DNA of 64,000 bases, taken from Lysobacter panacisoli. Lineage in GTDB: Bacteria > Pseudomonadota > Gammaproteobacteria > Xanthomonadales > Xanthomonadaceae. The DNA lies in contig NZ_VLNU01000001.1 in the NCBI RefSeq assembly GCF_009765165.1, positions 3,416,247-3,480,246 of the forward strand, read 5' to 3'. Of the stretch, positions 1 through 11,705 are shown piece by piece. The translations under genes and the position numbers were made by a program. A model generated the notes under the pieces. It worked only from the letters and a program-made list of their open reading frames with translations, was not told the DNA's origin and ran no database searches. The first letter of the stretch is position 1. Each line of letters opens with the position of its first letter.

Positions 1-1
1 G

Positions 2-1966
<1,965 letters not shown>

Positions 1967-1991
1967 CATGCCTTACGCAAGGAGCCACCTG

Positions 1992-2471
1992 ATGACTCGC
2001 CCATCGCGTCCCGAACTGGCCGAAGCCCTCGAACAGGGACTGCACAACATCGGCGACGCCGCGCAGCGCAGTGGTGTCAGCGCGAAGATGATCCGGCACT
2101 ACGAAGGCATCGGCCTGATCCCTCCCGCCGGGCGCACCTTCGCCGGCTACCGCATCTACACCGATGCCGACGTGCACCGCCTGCAGTTCGTCCGCCGCGC
2201 GCGCACGCTGGGATTCTCGATCAAGCAGATCGAAGCGCTGCTGGGACTGTGGGACGACCGCTCGCGCGCGAGCGCGGAGGTGAAGAAGCTCGCGCAATCG
2301 CACGTGGACGAGCTGGCGGTGAAGATCGCCGAGATGCAGGCGATGCAGCGCACGCTCCAGGAACTGGCGCGACGCTGCCACGGCGACGAGCGCCCGGATT
2401 GCCCGATTCTCGACGACCTGGCGACGCACGCGACCTGTCCGGACGATGCTTCGTCCGCCGCAAATCGGTGA
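1992..2471 (+). CDS. cueR: MerR-family Cu(I)-responsive regulator, CueR type
   Basis: One-component copper sensor expected to activate copper efflux genes by untwisting a long-spacer promoter. An N-terminal winged helix-turn-helix (about residues 18-85) leads into a dimerisation helix and a metal loop with Cys129-x7-Cys137, the same spacing as the CueR Cu(I) ligands. A Ser-Ala-Glu-Val-Lys stretch near residue 94 matches the CueR position that favours monovalent ions. I place the start at 1992 because AAGGAG lies seven bases upstream; an in-frame ATG at 1968 is possible but lacks a site. About 17 residues precede the usual CueR N-terminus. It follows copA on the same strand. Confidence 0.9.
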   Translation: MTRPSRPELAEALEQGLHNIGDAAQRSGVSAKMIRHYEGIGLIPPAGRTFAGYRIYTDADVHRLQFVRRARTLGFSIKQIEALLGLWDDRSRASAEVKKLAQSHVDELAVKIAEMQAMQRTLQELARRCHGDERPDCPILDDLATHATCPDDASSAANR

Positions 2472-2519
2472 GGCGACGCCGCGAGCGCCTCACAATCGCC
2501 TCGAAAGCCGAAAATCGCC

Positions 2520-2553
2520 CAAAACGGAACAGGGCCCCGTTTCCGGAGCCCTG
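2520..2553 (-). terminator. Rho-independent terminator of the tRNA-Ala/tRNA-Glu transcript
   Basis: Read on the minus strand, a ten-pair GC-rich stem (2530-2553, one G-T pair) closes a GAAA tetraloop and is followed by TTCCGTTTT. It sits 16 bases past the CCA end of tRNA-Glu. Confidence 0.8.
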
Positions 2554-2568
2554 CGTCGTTTCACTATT

Positions 2569-2644
2569 TGGCGTCCCCACGGGGATTCGAACCCCGGTCG
2601 CTACCGTGAAAGGGTAATGTCCTAGGCCTCTAGACGATGGGGAC
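2569..2644 (-). tRNA. tRNA-Glu (anticodon TTC)
   Basis: 76-nt cloverleaf with the 3' CCA encoded. The acceptor stem begins GTCCCCA, the anticodon stem-loop reads CCCTTTCACGG with TTC as anticodon, and the T arm contains GGTTCGAACCC. It is the second gene of a two-tRNA transcript, 44 bases after tRNA-Ala. Confidence 0.97.
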
Positions 2645-2688
2645 AAAACTGGTTTTGAAACGTTCCAACGATCACTTCGGTGAAGAAG

Positions 2689-2764
2689 TGGTGGAGCCAG
2701 CCGGGATCGAACCGGCGACCTCCTGCATGCCATGCAGGCGCTCTCCCAGCTGAGCTATGGCCCC
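2689..2764 (-). tRNA. tRNA-Ala (anticodon GGC)
   Basis: 76-nt cloverleaf with encoded CCA. The acceptor stem begins GGGGCCA, the five-pair anticodon stem CCTGC/GCAGG encloses ATGGCAT with GGC as anticodon, and the T arm carries GGTTCGATCCC. It is the first gene after the promoter at 2784-2813. Confidence 0.97.
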
Positions 2765-2783
2765 ACGTGCTGGAAAGACGAAA

Positions 2784-2813
2784 ATTCTAGCGGGCGTTCA
2801 GCGATGTCGTCAA
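2784..2813 (-). promoter_or_regulatory. Sigma-70 promoter for the tRNA pair
   Basis: On the minus strand, TTGACG (2813-2808) and TAGAAT (2789-2784) are separated by 18 bases. Each hexamer differs from consensus at one position. The -10 element lies 19 bases before the tRNA-Ala 5' end. The -35 element overlaps the stop codon of the upstream YqiB-like gene. Confidence 0.75.
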
Positions 2814-3325
2814 GCGTTCGCTGCCAGATTTTTTTCGTCGGTGCCGCCGGAAATGGTCCCGGCGTCAACGGCGCGCAATGTTGCCACACCATGTCCCCGC
2901 TCCGCTAGATACTCGAGCCACTTTCCGAGAAACGTGTTCATGCGCGTGCGGTGGTCGACGATCTCCGCCGGCGGCGGATACATCCCGATCGTGTCCTGCC
3001 AGCGCCTGCCGACGTAACAGTTCGTGACTTCGAGCTGGCGGGCGTCGTGGTACAGGCGCAGGAACGCCGACGGGTCCTGTTCGCCCGTCACCGGGTCGCG
3101 CAGGGCGTACGTCATGCGCAGCTCGGTCGTGTACGGGTGGCGCTCGATCACGTCCAGCTGCACGTCCAGGCCGTCGCCGACGCTGGATACGTAGGTGCCC
3201 ACCACCAGCCCCTGCGACGGGAAAAGGCGGGTGAAACGGACGTGGTTCTCCGCGTACAGCCCCATCAGCCAGCCGAAGCGGCTGAGCCGGGGAATGCGTG
3301 CGCGACGGGTGGCGAGTGACATGGA
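2810..3325 (-). CDS. DUF1249 protein, YqiB-like
   Basis: Cytoplasmic protein of about 171 residues, of unknown function. It carries the family landmarks of E. coli YqiB: an RLYHDARQLEV segment near the middle and a C-terminal FLGKWLEYLAERGHG segment. No signal peptide or membrane segment. The frame opens further upstream at a GTG (3361), but the ATG at 3325 gives the usual N-terminus; ATGs at 3331 and 3337 are alternatives, and none has a clear ribosome site. It stands alone between ppsR and the tRNA pair. Family call firm, function unknown. Confidence 0.85.
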   Translation of the reverse strand, partial: SMSLATRRARIPRLSRFGWLMGLYAENHVRFTRLFPSQGLVVGTYVSSVGDGLDVQLDVIERHPYTTELRMTYALRDPVTGEQDPSAFLRLYHDARQLEVTNCYVGRRWQDTIGMYPPPAEIVDHRTRMNTFLGKWLEYLAERGHGVATLRAVDAGTISGGTDEKNLAANA

Positions 3326-3453
3326 CATGAGCATCGATATGGAGACGATGCTACACGGCACAACCTCTGCGCGGCAGCGTTGACGAGCGCCGCCGGTAGG
3401 CCTACGGTAAGCATTCCTCGCGCACGTTTTTCCGGGCCTTCCGCGCCCGTCGA

Positions 3454-4275
3454 TCAGAACATCTCGCGATGGATCCCCAGCGTCGTCAGCACCTTGCTCG
3501 AGATCTCCTCGATCGAGGTATGCGTCGTGCTCAACGTCGTGATGCGTTCGGCGCGGAACATCGCTTCGGCGGCGGCGACTTCGCGCTTGCAGGTGTCGAA
3601 CTGCGCGTAGCGTGAATTCGGACGGCGCTCCTGGCGGATCTGCTGCAGGCGCACTGGATCGATGGTCAGGCCGAACAGCTTGTTCCGGTACGGACGCAGG
3701 CGCGGCGGCAGGCGATCGTGCTCCAGGTCTTCCTCGGTCAGCGGATAGTTCGCCGCGCGCACACCGTAGTGCAGCGCCAGGTACACGCAGGTCGGCGTCT
3801 TGCCGGCACGCGACACCGCGACCAGGATCAGGTCCGCGTCGTTGTAGTCCACGCTCTGGCCGTCATCGTGGGTCAGCGCGAAGTTCATCGCGTTGATGCG
3901 GCGATGGTAGGTCTCGAAATCGACCATGCCGTGGGCCAGGCCGATGCGACGCTCGCGGGTCTGTTCCAGCTCGCGCTCCAGCGGCTCGATGAAGGGCGCG
4001 AATACGTCCAGCATCAGCGCTCCGCTCTCGGCCAGGGCGGCGCTCACGTCGGCGTCCATGCACGAATTGATCACGACCGGACGCACACCGTGGGCCTCGG
4101 CGGCCACGCGGATCTTCTCGGCGACCTCGTGGGCGCGTTCGACGCTGTCGACGAACGGGATCCGGTCGGTGACGAAGGTGGTTTCGGTGAACTGCGTGAG
4201 CAGGCTGTGGCCGATGGTCTCGGCGGTGATACCGGTACCATCGGAGACATAGAACACGGGTCGCACGCCTGCCAT
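3454..4275 (-). CDS. ppsR: Phosphoenolpyruvate synthase regulatory protein (kinase/pyrophosphorylase)
   Basis: Bifunctional DUF299 enzyme that switches PEP synthase off by ADP-dependent phosphorylation next to its catalytic His and back on by Pi-dependent phosphorolysis. The 273-residue protein has the N-terminal [15 protein letters not shown] motif and a P-loop-like [10 protein letters not shown] segment around residue 150. Start at 4275 chosen because AGGAGAA precedes it at good spacing; the frame is open 27 bases further. It is divergent from ppsA, its known target. Confidence 0.95.
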   Translation of the reverse strand: MAGVRPVFYVSDGTGITAETIGHSLLTQFTETTFVTDRIPFVDSVERAHEVAEKIRVAAEAHGVRPVVINSCMDADVSAALAESGALMLDVFAPFIEPLERELEQTRERRIGLAHGMVDFETYHRRINAMNFALTHDDGQSVDYNDADLILVAVSRAGKTPTCVYLALHYGVRAANYPLTEEDLEHDRLPPRLRPYRNKLFGLTIDPVRLQQIRQERRPNSRYAQFDTCKREVAAAEAMFRAERITTLSTTHTSIEEISSKVLTTLGIHREMF

Positions 4276-4347
4276 CGCACTTCTCCTGAATTGGCCGTTC
4301 ACGATACGAAAAACCTCGCCGAATCAAGCTTGTATGGCTTCGACGCA

Positions 4348-4372
4348 GCGGCGATCATATCCGGATCGCCGC
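4348..4372 (+). promoter_or_regulatory. Inverted repeat in the ppsR-ppsA intergenic region
   Basis: A perfect nine-pair inverted repeat, GCGGCGATC and GATCGCCGC around a seven-base spacer, ends 22 bases before the ribosome site of ppsA. It could be a regulator site or a leader hairpin; nothing here decides between them. Confidence 0.4.
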
Positions 4373-4407
4373 GCCCGCCGCGCCGCCCCGTCCTGGAGAC
4401 CGCCCGC

Positions 4408-6795
<2,388 letters not shown>

Positions 6796-6831
6796 TCACA
6801 TCCGGTCAAGCTTGTCCGCGGTAACATCATC

Positions 6832-6862
6832 GACGCCCCGCTCATGCGGGGCGTCATGTTTT
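6832..6862 (+). terminator. Rho-independent terminator after ppsA
   Basis: Nine-pair stem GACGCCCCG/CGGGGCGTC with a six-base loop, followed by ATGTTTT, 36 bases past the ppsA stop. Confidence 0.8.
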
Positions 6863-6900
6863 GAGAGCCCGCACCACCGATGCACAGCAAGGAGATCGTC

Positions 6901-7878
6901 TTGTCCCAGGATTCGAGCGCGCAGGCCCTGCTGCAGGATTCGCTGCCCAACCTGACCAAGGAGCTGGCGCCGCCCGCGCACTTGAGCACGATGTCGGCCG
7001 AGCAGTTCTGGGCGTGGGCCGGCGACGTCGGCATCAAGATCGGCGGCGCCCTGCTCGTCTTCTACATCGGCATGCACCTGGCCAAGTGGGCCGTCCGTGC
7101 GACAGGGCGCGCGCTCACGCGCGCGCACGTGGAACCGACCTCGCTGCAGTTCATCAGCCGCGTGTTGTACATCGTGCTGCTGATCGTGCTGATGCTGGCT
7201 ATCCTGCAGATGTTCTTCGGTGTCGCGCCGACCTCGTTCATCGCGATCCTCGGCGCTGCCGGTCTCGCCATCGGCCTTGCGTTGAAGGATTCGCTATCCA
7301 ACGTCGCGTCCGGCGTCATGCTGGTGACGCTCAAGCCGTTCCGCGTCGGCGACGTGGTGCAGATCGGCGGCAGCAGCGGCACCGTCGAAGCGGTCAGCAT
7401 CTTTCAGACGCGGCTGCGCGGCGCGGACAACCAGACCATCGTCCTGCCCAACAACCTGATCACCACCGCGCCGATCATCAATCTCACGCCCGACACGCGC
7501 CGCCGCATCGAGCTGGTCATCGGCATCGGTTACGAGGACGACATCGACGTCGCACGCCAGGCGATCATGTCGATCATGAAGGCCGACAAGCGCATCTTCG
7601 AGCAGCCGGCGCCCGACGTGGTGGTGTACGAACTGGCCGACGTCGCCGTGCGCCTGGGCGTGCGCTGCCACGTCAGCAACGCCGACCACTTCGCGACCAA
7701 GTGCGATCTCAACGAGCGGATCAAGAAGGCGTTCGACGCCGCCGGTATCAGCATCCAGGCGGCGCAGCGCGACATCCGCGCGCAGCGGCGCATCCTCGAT
7801 GCGGCGGGCATCGCCACGCTGCCGGCACCGCAGCCGTCGGAATCCAACCCGGACCAGCGCGCCCCCGGGCCGACCTGA
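6901..7878 (+). CDS. mscS: MscS-family mechanosensitive ion channel
   Basis: Inner-membrane channel that opens under membrane tension to release solutes in hypo-osmotic shock. A hydrophilic N-terminus is followed by three membrane helices; the third carries the Gly/Ala-rich pore motif (AILGAAGLAIGLALKDSLSN), then the beta domain (VGDVVQIGG) and C-terminal alpha-beta domain. About 325 residues, slightly longer than E. coli MscS (286). AAGGAG stands six bases before a TTG at 6901, so I favour that start; the ATG at 6880 would add seven residues. Confidence 0.92.
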   Translation: MSQDSSAQALLQDSLPNLTKELAPPAHLSTMSAEQFWAWAGDVGIKIGGALLVFYIGMHLAKWAVRATGRALTRAHVEPTSLQFISRVLYIVLLIVLMLAILQMFFGVAPTSFIAILGAAGLAIGLALKDSLSNVASGVMLVTLKPFRVGDVVQIGGSSGTVEAVSIFQTRLRGADNQTIVLPNNLITTAPIINLTPDTRRRIELVIGIGYEDDIDVARQAIMSIMKADKRIFEQPAPDVVVYELADVAVRLGVRCHVSNADHFATKCDLNERIKKAFDAAGISIQAAQRDIRAQRRILDAAGIATLPAPQPSESNPDQRAPGPT

Positions 7879-7881
7879 GCC

Positions 7882-8454
7882 TCAGCCCTCGGGCAGACCG
7901 CCGAGGCGGCCCATCGCCGCGCGGTAGTGGCGCAGCTCGGCGATGGAGTCGCGCACATCGCTCAGCGCGGTGTGGCGTGATTCCTTGCTGACCCCGGCGA
8001 GCACGCCCGGCGCCCAGCGGCGCGCGAGCTCCTTGATCGTGCTGACGTCGAGGTTGCGGTAGTGGAAGTGCTTCTCCAGCCGCGGCATCAGGCGGTGCAG
8101 GAAACGGCGGTCCTGGCAGATCGAATTGCCGCACATCGGCGACTTTCCGGCCGGCACCCATTGGCCGAGGAAATCCAGCGTCTTCGCCTCGGCTTCCGCC
8201 AGGCTGACTTCGCTGTCGATCACGCGCTGCCACAGGCCCGAGCGGCCGTGCTGGTTGCGGTTCCACTCATCCATCGCTTCCAGTCGCGAAAGCGGATGCG
8301 CGATCGCCAGCTCCGGCCCTTCGGCCAGCACGTTGAGTTCCTTGTCGGTCACCAGGGTCGCGATCTCGAGGATCGAATCGCGGTCCGTGTCCAGGCCGGT
8401 CATCTCCAGATCGATCCAGATCAGGTGCTCGTCGTTGGTCGTGACTGCTGGCAT
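7882..8454 (-). CDS. orn: Oligoribonuclease
   Basis: 3'-5' exonuclease that clears di- to penta-nucleotides, including pGpG from cyclic di-GMP breakdown. DEDDh-family motifs are present: Asp15-x-Glu17 in the WIDLEMTGL segment, the middle Asp within the [11 protein letters not shown] stretch, and the [11 protein letters not shown] terminal block with His and Asp. At 190 residues it is close to the usual 180. Start at 8454 is the first ATG close to the conserved block; upstream in-frame starts would add 11 residues. Convergent with mscS, with three bases between stops. Confidence 0.96.
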   Translation of the reverse strand: MPAVTTNDEHLIWIDLEMTGLDTDRDSILEIATLVTDKELNVLAEGPELAIAHPLSRLEAMDEWNRNQHGRSGLWQRVIDSEVSLAEAEAKTLDFLGQWVPAGKSPMCGNSICQDRRFLHRLMPRLEKHFHYRNLDVSTIKELARRWAPGVLAGVSKESRHTALSDVRDSIAELRHYRAAMGRLGGLPEG

Positions 8455-8521
8455 GCGCTCGCGCTGGTGTGAGGTCCGGGGCATCATACAGCCAGCCCGC
8501 CCGAGCCCCGATCACGCCTCC

Positions 8522-9007
8522 ATGCCCTCGCCCGTCGCGATCGACCCTTCGCACTACGCCGTCGTCTCGGCCATGATCACGCCGGCGTTCTTCCTCACCG
8601 CCGCCAGCTCGCTGCTGATCTCGTCGAACAACCGGCTGGCACGCGTCGTGGACCGCATGCGTTCGGAAATCGACGTTCTGCGCGCCACCGAACAGGGACC
8701 CGCGCGCGTCGCGCTTGAGTCGCGCATCGCCATCCACCGCCGCCGCTCCTACCTGGTGCTCGCCGCGGTGCGCATGCTGTATGGATCGATCACCGCCTTC
8801 GTCGGCACCAGCATCGGCATCGCGGTCGATGCGTTCTTCGGCTACAGGCTCGACCTGCTGCCGACCGGGCTGGCGGTCATCGGTGTGATCCTGATGCTCG
8901 CGTCGTCGCTGTGCCTGGGACGCGAGGCCACGCTGGGACTGCGCATGCTCGATCGCGAGCTCGACGAGCAGTTGGCCAAGGACCGGGTCGACCTGCGCAA
9001 CGACTGA
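8522..9007 (+). CDS. DUF2721 membrane protein
   Basis: Small integral membrane protein of 161 residues, function unknown. Three hydrophobic segments are visible (about residues 12-32, 83-105 and 113-133), and the conserved NRLARVVDRMR stretch after the first helix is the DUF2721 hallmark. The C-terminus is charged and cytosolic-looking. It is divergent from orn. I read the ATG at 8522 as the start, since the frame upstream is antisense to orn. Confidence 0.85.
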   Translation: MPSPVAIDPSHYAVVSAMITPAFFLTAASSLLISSNNRLARVVDRMRSEIDVLRATEQGPARVALESRIAIHRRRSYLVLAAVRMLYGSITAFVGTSIGIAVDAFFGYRLDLLPTGLAVIGVILMLASSLCLGREATLGLRMLDRELDEQLAKDRVDLRND

Positions 9008-9040
9008 GCCCCTGCGGACAGGGGCTCTCCTTCCTTCCGA
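9007..9040 (+). terminator. Terminator after the DUF2721 gene
   Basis: Eight-pair stem AGCCCCTG/CAGGGGCT with a CGGA loop starts at the stop codon and is followed by a pyrimidine run (CTCCTTCCTTCC). Confidence 0.6.
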
Positions 9041-9041
9041 A

Positions 9042-9063
9042 GGGAGGCCCGAGCGGGCCTCCC
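9042..9063 (-). terminator. Hairpin after nosZ, likely terminator
   Basis: Ten-base arms GGGAGGCCCG/CGGGCCTCCC around a two-base centre, 11 bases past the nosZ stop. The U-tail is poor (TTCGG), so it may act with the neighbouring hairpin at 9007 as a barrier between convergent genes. Confidence 0.5.
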
Positions 9064-9074
9064 GCCACGCGGAA

Positions 9075-11012
9075 TCAACCGGTGACGATCATCCGCGAAC
9101 GCATTTCCAGGTGGAGTGCGTGGCAGAAGTGCGTGCAGTAGCACCAGTACACGCCCGGCTTGTCCGCCACGAACGTCACCGACTTCGTCTCCTGCGGATT
9201 GACGATGAAGTTGATGTTGTAGTGCGGGATGCCAAAGCCGTGGGTCAGGTCCTCGACCTTGTCCAGGTTGGTCAGCGTCAGCGTGACGATGTCGCCCTTG
9301 CGCACGGTGAACTCGCGCATCGAGAACGCGGGCGCCTGCGACGTCATGCGGATGTGCACGCGGTTGCCGTTGCGCTCGATCCCTGCTTCCTTGTCGCTCT
9401 TGGTCGCGTTGGGGAACTCGTCGATGTTGTAGACCTGGCGCGTCTTGATCACGTCGGCCCTGACGATGATCGCGTCGTGCGGTTCCGGGTAGGCCGTGTG
9501 GTCATGCAGCAACACCATCTTGTCGCCCGAGATGTCGATCAGCTGCTCGGTCTCGACGTGAAGCGGGCCGACCGGCAGGAACCGGTCCTTCGAGAACTTG
9601 TTGCCGGAGTTGAAATACTTGCCGTCCGGGTTCTTCGTCTCGCCCATCGAGGTGTAGCCGTGGCCCGGCTGGTAGTGCACGTCGACCGAATCGAGCACGA
9701 CCTTGGCCTTGTTGTCGCCCTTGAACTGCGCGATCGCCGCGTCGATGTTCCACTTGACGATCTTGCTGTCGAGGAACAGCGTCGTGTACGCATTGCCGCG
9801 ACCGTCGAAACCGGTGTGCAGCGGACCCAGGCCGAGGTTCGGCTCGGCGATCACCGCCTCGCGCGGATTGCCCAGTTGGCCGGCGAACCACTTCTCCACC
9901 TGCGACAGATCGATCACCGAACAGGTCGGCGACAGCTTGCCCGAACACACGAAGTACTTGCCGTCGGGGCTGGCGTTGACACCGTGCGGGTTCTTCGGAA
10001 TCGGCACGTAGCAGGTCAGCGCGGTGGCGGGATCGGCGTTGGCGGCCTTGCGACCGTCGACGACCGGCACCTTCGAATCGCCGATGGTGAACGTCCTGCC
10101 CGCCGCGATCGCGGCTTCGATGCGCGCCACGTCGAAGAACACGCAGGCGTCGTGCTCGGCGGACATCATGTCTTCGTAGTGGGCGCCGCCTTCGACGTTG
10201 TACTGGTTCGACGCCGCGTACTTGCCGTCGTACGAAGTCGCGACGAGGTCCATGTTGCCGTCGACCTGGCACTGCCAGCGTACCTGCATCGTCTCGGCGT
10301 CGAGACAGGTGAACAGACAGCCGTACTTCTCCGGCGAATCCATGTCGCGCCCGTCGTTGGGCAGCGGCAGGGCGAACTCGGCGCCCGCGAACACACGCGT
10401 CGTGCGGTTGATGTCGCGCTTGACCGGATCGCGCTTGTCCGGGAACAGGCCGTGCTGGCCCTGCACGTTCGGGATGTCGGTGATGCGGTCGCACTCGAAC
10501 GTATCGCCACGGATGCGCGCCACGCGGCTGTGCAGCTTGTCGTTGACCCAGAAGTACTTGCCGTCGTAGGTACCGTCCTCGTACGAGCCGTGGACGTGGT
10601 GGGTATCGCCGGTCCAGTAGCGAAGCTCACCACTCGGCTTGGTGCCGATGATCGCCTTGGATTCGTTGGTGATGCCCCAACCGACCATCGGATCGATGTT
10701 GAACACCGGAATACGCTTGATGGTACGGCCGGACGGCACGCCATAGATGCGCATCTCGCCGGAGTGTCCGCCGGACGACAGCAGGTAGTAATCGTCGAGC
10801 TTGCCCGGAGTCACTTCGACCGCCTTGCCGGCGGATGCGGCGGCGGCGCCGGTCGCACTGCCTGCTCCGCCCTTCCCTCCAGGCTCCTTTGGCGCGCATG
10901 CCGTCAGCAGGCCGAAGCCCGCCGTGGCCACGCCCGCAAGTGCGGTCGTTTCCAGGAACTTGCGACGTCCCTGGTTGTTCGTGCGATCTGCATTCCCCGT
11001 TTCGCTACTCAC
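9075..11012 (-). CDS. nosZ: Nitrous-oxide reductase, Tat-exported
   Basis: Periplasmic copper enzyme reducing N2O to N2, the last step of denitrification. It is 645 residues from a GTG start at 11012, chosen because GGAGG lies six bases upstream. A twin-arginine motif (Arg16-Arg17-Lys-Phe-Leu) and Ala-rich stretch direct folded export. The seven-bladed propeller follows, with CuZ ligands in the His138-His139-x-His141 motif. The C-terminal cupredoxin domain holds the CuA loop with Cys626, Cys630, His634 and Met637. The residue two after Cys626 is His, where well-studied enzymes have Trp. Tat export and the adjoining nosR and nosX mark clade I. It is divergent from the accessory operon. Confidence 0.96.
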   Translation of the reverse strand: MSSETGNADRTNNQGRRKFLETTALAGVATAGFGLLTACAPKEPGGKGGAGSATGAAAASAGKAVEVTPGKLDDYYLLSSGGHSGEMRIYGVPSGRTIKRIPVFNIDPMVGWGITNESKAIIGTKPSGELRYWTGDTHHVHGSYEDGTYDGKYFWVNDKLHSRVARIRGDTFECDRITDIPNVQGQHGLFPDKRDPVKRDINRTTRVFAGAEFALPLPNDGRDMDSPEKYGCLFTCLDAETMQVRWQCQVDGNMDLVATSYDGKYAASNQYNVEGGAHYEDMMSAEHDACVFFDVARIEAAIAAGRTFTIGDSKVPVVDGRKAANADPATALTCYVPIPKNPHGVNASPDGKYFVCSGKLSPTCSVIDLSQVEKWFAGQLGNPREAVIAEPNLGLGPLHTGFDGRGNAYTTLFLDSKIVKWNIDAAIAQFKGDNKAKVVLDSVDVHYQPGHGYTSMGETKNPDGKYFNSGNKFSKDRFLPVGPLHVETEQLIDISGDKMVLLHDHTAYPEPHDAIIVRADVIKTRQVYNIDEFPNATKSDKEAGIERNGNRVHIRMTSQAPAFSMREFTVRKGDIVTLTLTNLDKVEDLTHGFGIPHYNINFIVNPQETKSVTFVADKPGVYWCYCTHFCHALHLEMRSRMIVTG

Positions 11013-11049
11013 AGTCGTCCTCCACATGAGGTCCATTGATGGCGCACGC

Positions 11050-11055
11050 ATCATC
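11050..11055 (-). promoter_or_regulatory. Candidate -10 element for nosZ
   Basis: GATGAT on the minus strand (4 of 6 to consensus) lies where a start site about 41 bases from the FNR-type box centre would need it. Supported mainly by this spacing. Confidence 0.4.
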
Positions 11056-11078
11056 CGCCGGCGCCATCGGACGCAGCA

Positions 11079-11092
11079 TTGATCCAAGTCAA
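11079..11092. promoter_or_regulatory. FNR/DNR-type binding site between nosZ and the nosR arm
   Basis: TTGATCCAAGTCAA matches the FNR/DNR consensus TTGAT-N4-ATCAA at nine of ten positions. It is the only such site in the 164-base divergent region. A start site about 41 bases from its centre on either side would leave leaders of about 32 bases for nosZ and 50 for the cytochrome gene, as expected for activation under low oxygen or nitric oxide. Confidence 0.75.
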
Positions 11093-11113
11093 TGTCGAGG
11101 TATCGGTTCGACG

Positions 11114-11119
11114 GATAAC
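11114..11119 (+). promoter_or_regulatory. Candidate -10 element for the cytochrome-nosR operon
   Basis: GATAAC (4 of 6 to consensus) sits about 31 bases from the FNR-type box centre, where a class II FNR promoter would have it. Evidence is positional. Confidence 0.4.
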
Positions 11120-11176
11120 GTGCGCAGCAAGCGCCGACCATCGGCGAACCTTCCCATACGTAGAGGATTCACACCG

Positions 11177-11644
11177 ATGTTCGCCAACTGGTCGCTTCGT
11201 GGTTGCAGCGTGCTCCTGGCCTTCGCCCTTGCCGGTTGTGGCGGGAACTCCGAACCATCGGTTGCAGCCGATGCATCCGCGCCTGCTGCCGCGACAGTGC
11301 CTCCGGTGGCCAGTGCGCCGGTCGTCGAAAGCGCGACGCAAGCCGAAGCACCGGCCGCGGCTGCCGTCACCGAAGCATCCGTCGCCGCGACGGGCGGCGG
11401 CGACCAGACCTACCAGAAGACCTGCGCGATGTGCCACGGCACGCCCGCGATGGGCGCGCCGGTAGTGGGCAACAAGGACGACTGGAGCGCGCGCATCGCC
11501 CAGGGCAAGGACACGCTCTACAAGCATGCGATCGAAGGCTTCAGCGGCGCGAAGGGCATGATGCCGGCGCGCGGCGGCAATCCTTCGCTCGACGATGCCA
11601 CGGTCAAGGCCGCAGTCGACCACATGGTCGCGAGCTCGCAGTAA
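11177..11644 (+). CDS. Monoheme c-type cytochrome lipoprotein of the nos cluster
   Basis: Probable electron carrier tethered to a membrane facing the periplasm. The 155-residue product has a lipobox Leu-Ala-Gly-Cys21, a roughly 50-residue Ala/Pro/Val-rich linker, then a class I cytochrome fold of the c5 type with one heme site Cys83-x2-Cys86-His87 and a likely axial Met129 in GMMPARGG. Start at 11177 follows a GAGGA site. It opens the accessory operon, 61 bases before nosR, so delivery of electrons to NosZ or NosR is the natural inference. Clade I nos clusters do not usually include such a gene. Confidence 0.85.
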   Translation: MFANWSLRGCSVLLAFALAGCGGNSEPSVAADASAPAAATVPPVASAPVVESATQAEAPAAAAVTEASVAATGGGDQTYQKTCAMCHGTPAMGAPVVGNKDDWSARIAQGKDTLYKHAIEGFSGAKGMMPARGGNPSLDDATVKAAVDHMVASSQ

Positions 11645-11705
11645 CGCGTACGCGCGACGCGCTTCCATCAGGGAGCGCGTCGCCTTCGAAGTGGAGCTTC
11701 CCTCG

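Noticed and set aside
3718..4407. A 230-codon N-terminal extension of ppsA
   Set aside because: It is antisense to ppsR; the TTG at 4408 with GGAG upstream restores the expected 795 residues.
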